Of a stretch of DNA of 64,000 nucleotides, positions 58,931 through 64,000 are shown piece by piece. Within the stretch, counting starts at the first letter, position 1, and the number at the start of each line of letters is the position of its first letter. Origin of the DNA: Microcebus murinus (taxonomy: Eukaryota; Chordata; Mammalia; Primates; Cheirogaleidae). The translations under genes and the position numbers were made by a program. Under the pieces are notes generated by a model, which saw only the letters and a program-made list of their open reading frames with translations, was not told the DNA's origin and made no database searches. Location: the NCBI RefSeq assembly GCF_040939455.1, contig NC_134104.1:9199501-9263500 (forward strand), written 5' to 3'.

Positions 58931-59370
58931 CCGTCCTGCTACGGGGCAGGATCCCCAGCCACCAAGACAGGTTCCCTTTCTCTTCCAGAAGTGTCCTTGG
59001 AAGAACCTTTTGAAGGACACCCTCCTGGGGTGACTTCTTTTGTCATTCCTGCAGAAAGTTGAGGCCGTGTCATCTGGAATCTCATGAAAGGAAATGGGTA
59101 CAGTGCCTTTCTTTTGTGCTCCTCATTTTTAAGACAACTGCGCTATTGATCACTCCACCATCCCTGGTGGGCAGCAGGCTTGCAGGATGGGTGAGTCTAC
59201 ACTGCAGGCCACCAGGACCACCTGTTCTGGCCACCGTGGCTCCTGCTCTCGTCCCCGTTCCTCCCCTGTCCACCCTCGTGGGAAGTGCACCTGCAAGACC
59301 GTGATGCTTGGTGTCCGAGAGCACGTCGGGAAACTAGCTCTCCCCCGTGCTGTCGTGAGCAAAGCTTTGT
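58931..59370. other. Anonymous sequence
   Basis: No feature recognised. Small frames on both strands are not supported. Confidence 0.5.
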
Positions 59371-59374
59371 GGAC

Positions 59375-59609
59375 GGCAATTTGACAATGTCCGTGAAATT
59401 TTGAAACGTACATACCCTCTGAGCAGCGGGTTCACTTCGAGGAATGTATGCAACAGATATATTCTTATTATCATGTTAAAATACACATAGAAAATTATGT
59501 TTTTGCATGCATGTAACATTATTCATGATAATGAAAAAACAAGGACAAGTGTCGGTCAGGAGCTGTTTATATAAATTACTGTTTGCTCAAAATGTGGAAC
59601 ATGGGATCC
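59375..59609 (+). mobile_element. Ancient L1M 3' region, left part (split by LTR)
   Basis: 'gcaatttgacaatgtccgtgaaattttgaaacgtacataccctctg', 'ttcgaggaatgtatgcaacagatata' and 'aacattattcatgataatgaaaaaac' are plus-strand L1M. Confidence 0.75.
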
Positions 59610-60061
59610 TGTGATGGTTAATTGAATGAGTCAGCTTGGCTAGGCCACCATGCCCAGTTGTTCAGTCAAACACCAGTCTAGACGTTAACTGTGAAGGTGT
59701 CTTCTAGATATGATTAAAATTTAAATTGTAAACTTGTCGGAAAGCAGATTACCCTCCATAACATGGGTGGGCCTCGTCTAATCAGTCGAAGGTGTTAAGA
59801 TACAAAGGCCGAGTGAGATCCTCTGAGGAAGAAGAAAGTCTGCCTACAGACGGGCTTCAGATTCGAGCTGCAACATCAGCTCTTCCTGGAGACCTGCTTG
59901 CCAACCTGCCCCGTAGAATCAGGATTTGCCAGTCCCTACAATTGTGTGAACAAATTCCTGAAAATAAATTTTCTTTCTCTCTCTCTCTCTTTCCCTATCT
60001 ATCCATCTGTCCATCCATCTATCCTATTGGTGTGTTTCTCCATAGTGCCCTGACTACTATA
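59610..60061 (+). mobile_element. ERVL-type (MLT2-like) solo LTR
   Basis: Begins 'tgtgatggttaattgaatgagtcagcttggctagg'. Contains 'aaagcagattaccctccataacatgggtgggcctcgtctaatcag' and 'gccagtccctacaattgtgtgaacaaattcctgaaaataaat', then ends 'ctgactactata' after a pyrimidine tract. Flanks 'gatcc' and 'gattcc' may be a worn 5-bp duplication. Family name from memory. Confidence 0.75.
59970..60026. repeat. (TC)n/(ATCC)n pyrimidine tract inside the LTR
   Basis: TCTCTC repeat followed by CCATC/TATCC words. Confidence 0.85.
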
Positions 60062-60063
60062 GA

Positions 60064-60185
60064 TTCCATGGTGTAGCCTTAAATAAAATGAAGCAGCGCC
60101 ATATTCTCTGATGCAAAATTTTTCTTCCAATATGTTCCTAAGTGAAAAATGCTGGTTGCAGACTATATATGTACACAAAGTCCTC
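60064..60185 (+). mobile_element. Ancient L1M 3' region, right part
   Basis: 'gtagccttaaataaaatgaagcagcgcc' and 'gttcctaagtgaaaaatgctggttgcagac' continue the L1M of 59375-59609 after the LTR. Confidence 0.65.
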
Positions 60186-60189
60186 GTTG

Positions 60190-62495
60190 ATGTCCTGGCT
60201 CTTGATGTTTTATATATGTCATGCTCCTAATACCTTTGGGGACTGTCTCTTCCAGTTGTGGTCCCACTTCCTTCCCCGGTGAGTCCAACTTCATCCTCTT
60301 TAGCCTTGCGTGATTTGGGGGATCACAGGCTTGTCCTGTCCTTTGCTATTGGGGTGGGCTCGACCCCGACTTCTTACCTGCTTTGATCCGGGTCCCATCA
60401 TGTCCATCACTCCCACCTGTTTCCAGTCTCCCATGTCTGCCATTCATGTGCCCCCCTGCCCCATGCTTCTGGAACATTCCTGTGCCTGTGCTCTGCTCAG
60501 GTGGTCCCCAGGGCCCCTCTGCTCCCAAGATAGGCTGCTGTCTATGACCATGGCCTTGGCATAGCTTTCAGGGAAATAATAATTGTATCTGAGGCAGAGC
60601 TGATATCCTCCTCTGAGTTTATCACCATTTATTGACAATAACATGGGGTTGTCATTACCATCAAGGCCAGGATGAGGGTGAGGCTAGAGAGGTTAGTCAT
60701 GCAAGTTCAGGGCTGGTCCAATCTGCATTTACATTTTTGATATTTTGTTCATCACCTTTTTTTTTGCATGGATTTTGATTTTTAAAAATATTGCATTAAC
60801 ATTTATATTGATTCATGAGTTTTGAACCTTTAAGTTTTACACTTTAGGCAAGCACCGTCATCTCAGCCTCGGTTACTATAACCATCTCCAGACAAACAAA
60901 AAAAATGCAGCAAATATTCTCCATAATAATCTATTTCAAAAATAGAAAAAAAAATGGTATATTCAACTTCAATTGGGTAGTTAAACACACTGTTTAGACT
61001 TAATAAAGCTTTAGAAAATGTATGTGTACTCTCTTTCCCTATTTGATTTCATTCTGGCGAGAGGATTTTTGGAACAAATATCACCTCCTGGTGCCCAGTG
61101 CTTGGCTAACAATATGGCTGCCCAGAGAACTTTCTGAAGCACAGGGTGTTGGGCCCCACCATAGTTTCCGATTCCATAGGTCTGGGGAGGAGCAAAAGAA
61201 TGTGCTTTTATGACAAGTTCCCAGGTGATGAGGGACCACTCCTGCAGAGCCACTGCTGTATACAGGGCTGCCCCTTTCAGAGAGACTGTTGTCATTTTTC
61301 AAGCTACCCTGGTGCATGGGATAAAGGAGTTGGTAGGGGAAGGTCAGGCCTGTTCACTCATGAAACATGAGCATCTTGAATTTTTATTGGTTTGAAAAGA
61401 TTTTGAGGCCATAGGTGAAAAATAAACCTTTTGTTACTTTTTAAACAAATATTCAGATAACAAGCATATGCGTAAATCACAACGTTTCCTTTTAGTTTGT
61501 ACTCTTCTAGGGCAGCCTATTGACCTTTTCTTGATTAGTTATAGCTGAAAACTTGCTCACTACAACACAGAAAACTCAGTGCCCATGAGGTCAAGCAGCA
61601 TGACACACTTGCATGAGACGCACTCATGTCCATGAAACTGAGTGATGCCATTTGAGCCCTTGCTTTATTGATTACTTGGATGCTCCTTTGTTTATTTAAG
61701 GATTAAGCTTGAATAGAGATATTGACATTAAAATCAGATACGCCTATCATCGTAGGCTAAAGAAGGCTTCCAATAAAGAAATTATCATCAGTTTCAGGGG
61801 GAGAACGTCTGTGAGCTATTTGGTGAGGAGGGAAAACACACGACCATTATTCTACATTGTAGAGTGACAGCGTTTATCTGGGCGGGCCAACAAGGCCGTT
61901 GAGAGGTCAGATTGCTAGGCCGGGTGATAATCCTGTTGTGCAACCATCTTTATCTCACCCTTGACAGATGCTCCAGATAGGTGTGATGAGATAGAAAAGT
62001 TGCTCAGATGAAACCAAGGCAATATCGCTGTTCAACCCATAAAGATGTTTGGATAAAAAAGAACAAACAGGAGATGTGGCCAGGGAAGCTCAGAATCACA
62101 GAGACGTCTGGAAGGGATAATAAGAGCCTCTGTCTGAGGCTCCTTTGTCTACTCAGTAAAGCTGGGAGGTTGTGATTATAGCTCAGATGTGACCAGGATG
62201 AGGATCAGAGGTGGGATGGAAATGGGGCCTGTGGCAGCCTATGGGACGGTCCCAGCAGGAGGGCTGGAGGGGGGGACGTCCTGGACCAGAGTCTCACCTG
62301 GTTCTGTTGGACATGTTGGCGTGGATGAGGTGTGGGCAACCCGTGAGGAGTGATGGTCCCTATGGAGGAACAAAAGGAGACCAAGCACATAGTACAAGTG
62401 GGAAGGAGGGAGTCAACTCAGAATGTTACTTCACAAGCATGAAAACTGGGCGCAAGTTTGAAAAACATAAAACTATGCATGGATGTATTCTTTTC
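60190..62495. other. Anonymous sequence
   Basis: Mostly unrecognised. 60390-60670 has faint minus-strand L2 words ('cttctggaacattcctgtgcctg', 'gtttatcaccatttattgac'). Frames at 60310-61395 overlap on both strands and are not called. Confidence 0.45.
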
Positions 62496-62497
62496 TC

Positions 62498-62628
62498 AGT
62501 GCTTGAAAAATGGAAATTCCTAGCTCCACCTCAGCCCTTCTATATCAGGGTCCAGGTTCCTGGAATTTGCATTATTTAAAAGCATCCTAGGGGAGTCAGA
62601 CATAGCCCATTAAAGGGCAAGGTTTGGA
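62498..62628 (+). mobile_element. MER5A-like (hAT-Charlie) fragment
   Basis: 'aaatggaaattcctagctccacctcag', 'aggttcctggaatttgcattatttaaaagcatcctaggggagtc' and 'caaggtttggaaaatc' follow MER5A order. Confidence 0.65.
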
Positions 62629-62784
62629 AAATCAAAGCTCCAGTGGACAATTAAAAAGTGATCTAAAACGTCAGAAATGACATATTAATATATACGTATT
62701 GATTAATCAGGGCCTCTCAGCAACGCTTGCTGAGCTATTTCATGATAGCCATTTATAGATACACTCAATTTGCACAAACATCAC

Positions 62785-64000
62785 TTCCAAACTTTTTATT
62801 TGAAGATAATTTCAAACTTAAAGACAAGTTGAAAAAATAAAAGTGACACAAAGAGCACACATATGCCCTTTACTACACACAGTTTTACCATTTGCTCTGT
62901 CTCTGTGTTTTCTTTCTTCACATACACACATACATGCCCACACACATGTGCAGGCACATACATGCACGTACACCTTTCTCCTCGAACTATTTGAGGGTAA
63001 GCTACAAATGTCGTGGGCCCTTTATGCCTATAGTCTTCATGGGATATTGCCTAAGAATAAGGATATTCTCTTACACAACTGTTGTAAAGTTATCAACTTC
63101 AGTAATTTAAACATTGATAAAATATTTTATCTAATCTACCATTCGTGTTCCAATTTTGTCAGTTGACCCTACAATGTTCTTTAGAGCGTTCTCCCCTGCA
63201 GTGCACGATCTGTCCAGTGGATCAGGTGCTACATTCAACTGTCCTGTGTTTTAAGTCTCTCTATTTAATCTGGAATATTTCCACAGAGTTTCTTTGTCTT
63301 TAAGGGTGTTAACATTTTGAAGAATACAGTTGCCCCTCACCTTCACTTCTTTTAATAGGACATTCCTCTTTTGGGACATCTCTAGTCTTTCCCTGTGATT
63401 AGACTCAGGTCATGCATTCCCTGCTGAAATACTGCACAGGGGATGACGGTGTGCTCTTCTCAGAGTGCTGCATCCGGGGACACTCGATGGCCAATGGTCC
63501 TCTTTGGTGCTGTTAATGTTAATATTAGGTTAGATGGTGTTGGATATCTTCACTGTCCAGTTACTATTTTTCTCTCCCTTGCAACTAATAAGAAGTCAGT
63601 GGGATGACATTTTAAGATCATACATATATCCTAATTCTCACCAAAAATTCCACCTACATTTAGCATCCATTGACAATTCTTGCCCGATTCAGTCTCTACT
63701 ACAAATTACTGCAGAATGCTGACTTTCCAACCTCACGTACCAGCCAGACCTTGGAATTCTACTGCAGGGTCTGCCCCCTCATCCTATTCATATCCACATG
63801 TATTCATGATTTCCTATTTATCAATAGTTCATTATTTTGGTTTCCAAATTGTCCCAAATTTGGCCAGTGGGAGCTCTTTTGGGTGACTCTCGTGTCCTTG
63901 TGACATGCTGCCACCACTTTTTGAGCACTCCCTTACTTTCTAGCTCATCTTGTCTCTACCCTGCCCCAGCCCTGGGATTAGCTGTTTCTTTGAAGAGTCC
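62785..64000 (-). mobile_element. Ancient L1M-type repeat, runs off the window
   Basis: The plus strand shows 'taatttcaaacttaaagacaagttg', 'cgaactatttgagggtaagctacaaatg', 'gcctaagaataaggatattctcttacac', 'ggaatatttccacagagtttctttgtctttaagg', 'atttagcatccattgacaattcttgcc', 'aaattgtcccaaatttggccagtgggagctc' and 'ctctaccctgccccagccctgggattagctgtttctt'. This is a widespread old mammalian repeat that I place in L1M. It is the same family as 45935-46870, reversed. Confidence 0.65.
62917..62975. repeat. (CA)-rich microsatellite
   Basis: Imperfect CACACATACATG words inside the L1M repeat. Confidence 0.85.

Overview
The window looks like nuclear DNA of a strepsirrhine primate, most likely a Malagasy lemur. 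The main evidence is three Alu elements (28709-29054, 33080-33421, 47994-48319) whose central linker has the wording I associate with lemur Alus ('...ttaattggccaacta...' followed by 'gaaaaaattagc'). MIR, L2, MER5A, MER20, MER53, MaLR/ERVL LTR and ancient L1M pieces fit a placental mammal. The species call rests on remembered consensus sequences, not on a search.

I find no host protein-coding gene, exon, tRNA, rRNA or snRNA I can support. The longest open frames are decayed L1 ORF2, low-complexity sequence or unsupported chance frames. The window reads as intergenic or deep intronic DNA, built mostly of nested retrotransposons separated by anonymous sequence.

Layout. 0-8 kb: the 3' end of an L1, MIRs, an antisense LTR, an old Alu and ancient L1M. 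8-12.7 kb: mostly anonymous, with L2, MIR and simple repeats. 12.98-14.49 kb: an inverted duplication with arms of about 480-490 bp around a 539-bp spacer. 14.6-16.9 kb: a 5'-truncated L1 flanked by an unusually long target-site duplication. 17-22 kb: old Alu, MER53, MIR, L2 and MER20. 22.4-24.1 kb: a 282-bp direct duplication about 97% identical between copies. 24.7-31 kb: ancient L1M, a lemur Alu and a rearranged L1. 31-37 kb: an LTR, a lemur Alu, a polypurine tract, a TG-rich minisatellite and MER5A. 37.1-40.8 kb: a three-layer nest, in which an ancient L1M 3' end was split by a twin-primed L1, which was then split by a TA-flanked mariner-like element of 453 bp. 42.1-45 kb: a younger L1 in minus orientation. 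45-50 kb: L1M and a lemur Alu with a perfect target-site duplication. 50.2-55.4 kb: the most repeat-poor stretch. 55.4-56.2 kb: a short L1 with a 5' inversion and intact target-site duplications. 57-64 kb: LTRs, MIR, MER5A and ancient L1M running off the window end.

No set of genes acts together here. The interest is in genome history: the two duplications, the dated nest containing the mariner-like element, the L1 inversion structures, the MER53 hairpins and the repeat-poor block. I found no convincing undescribed multi-gene system.
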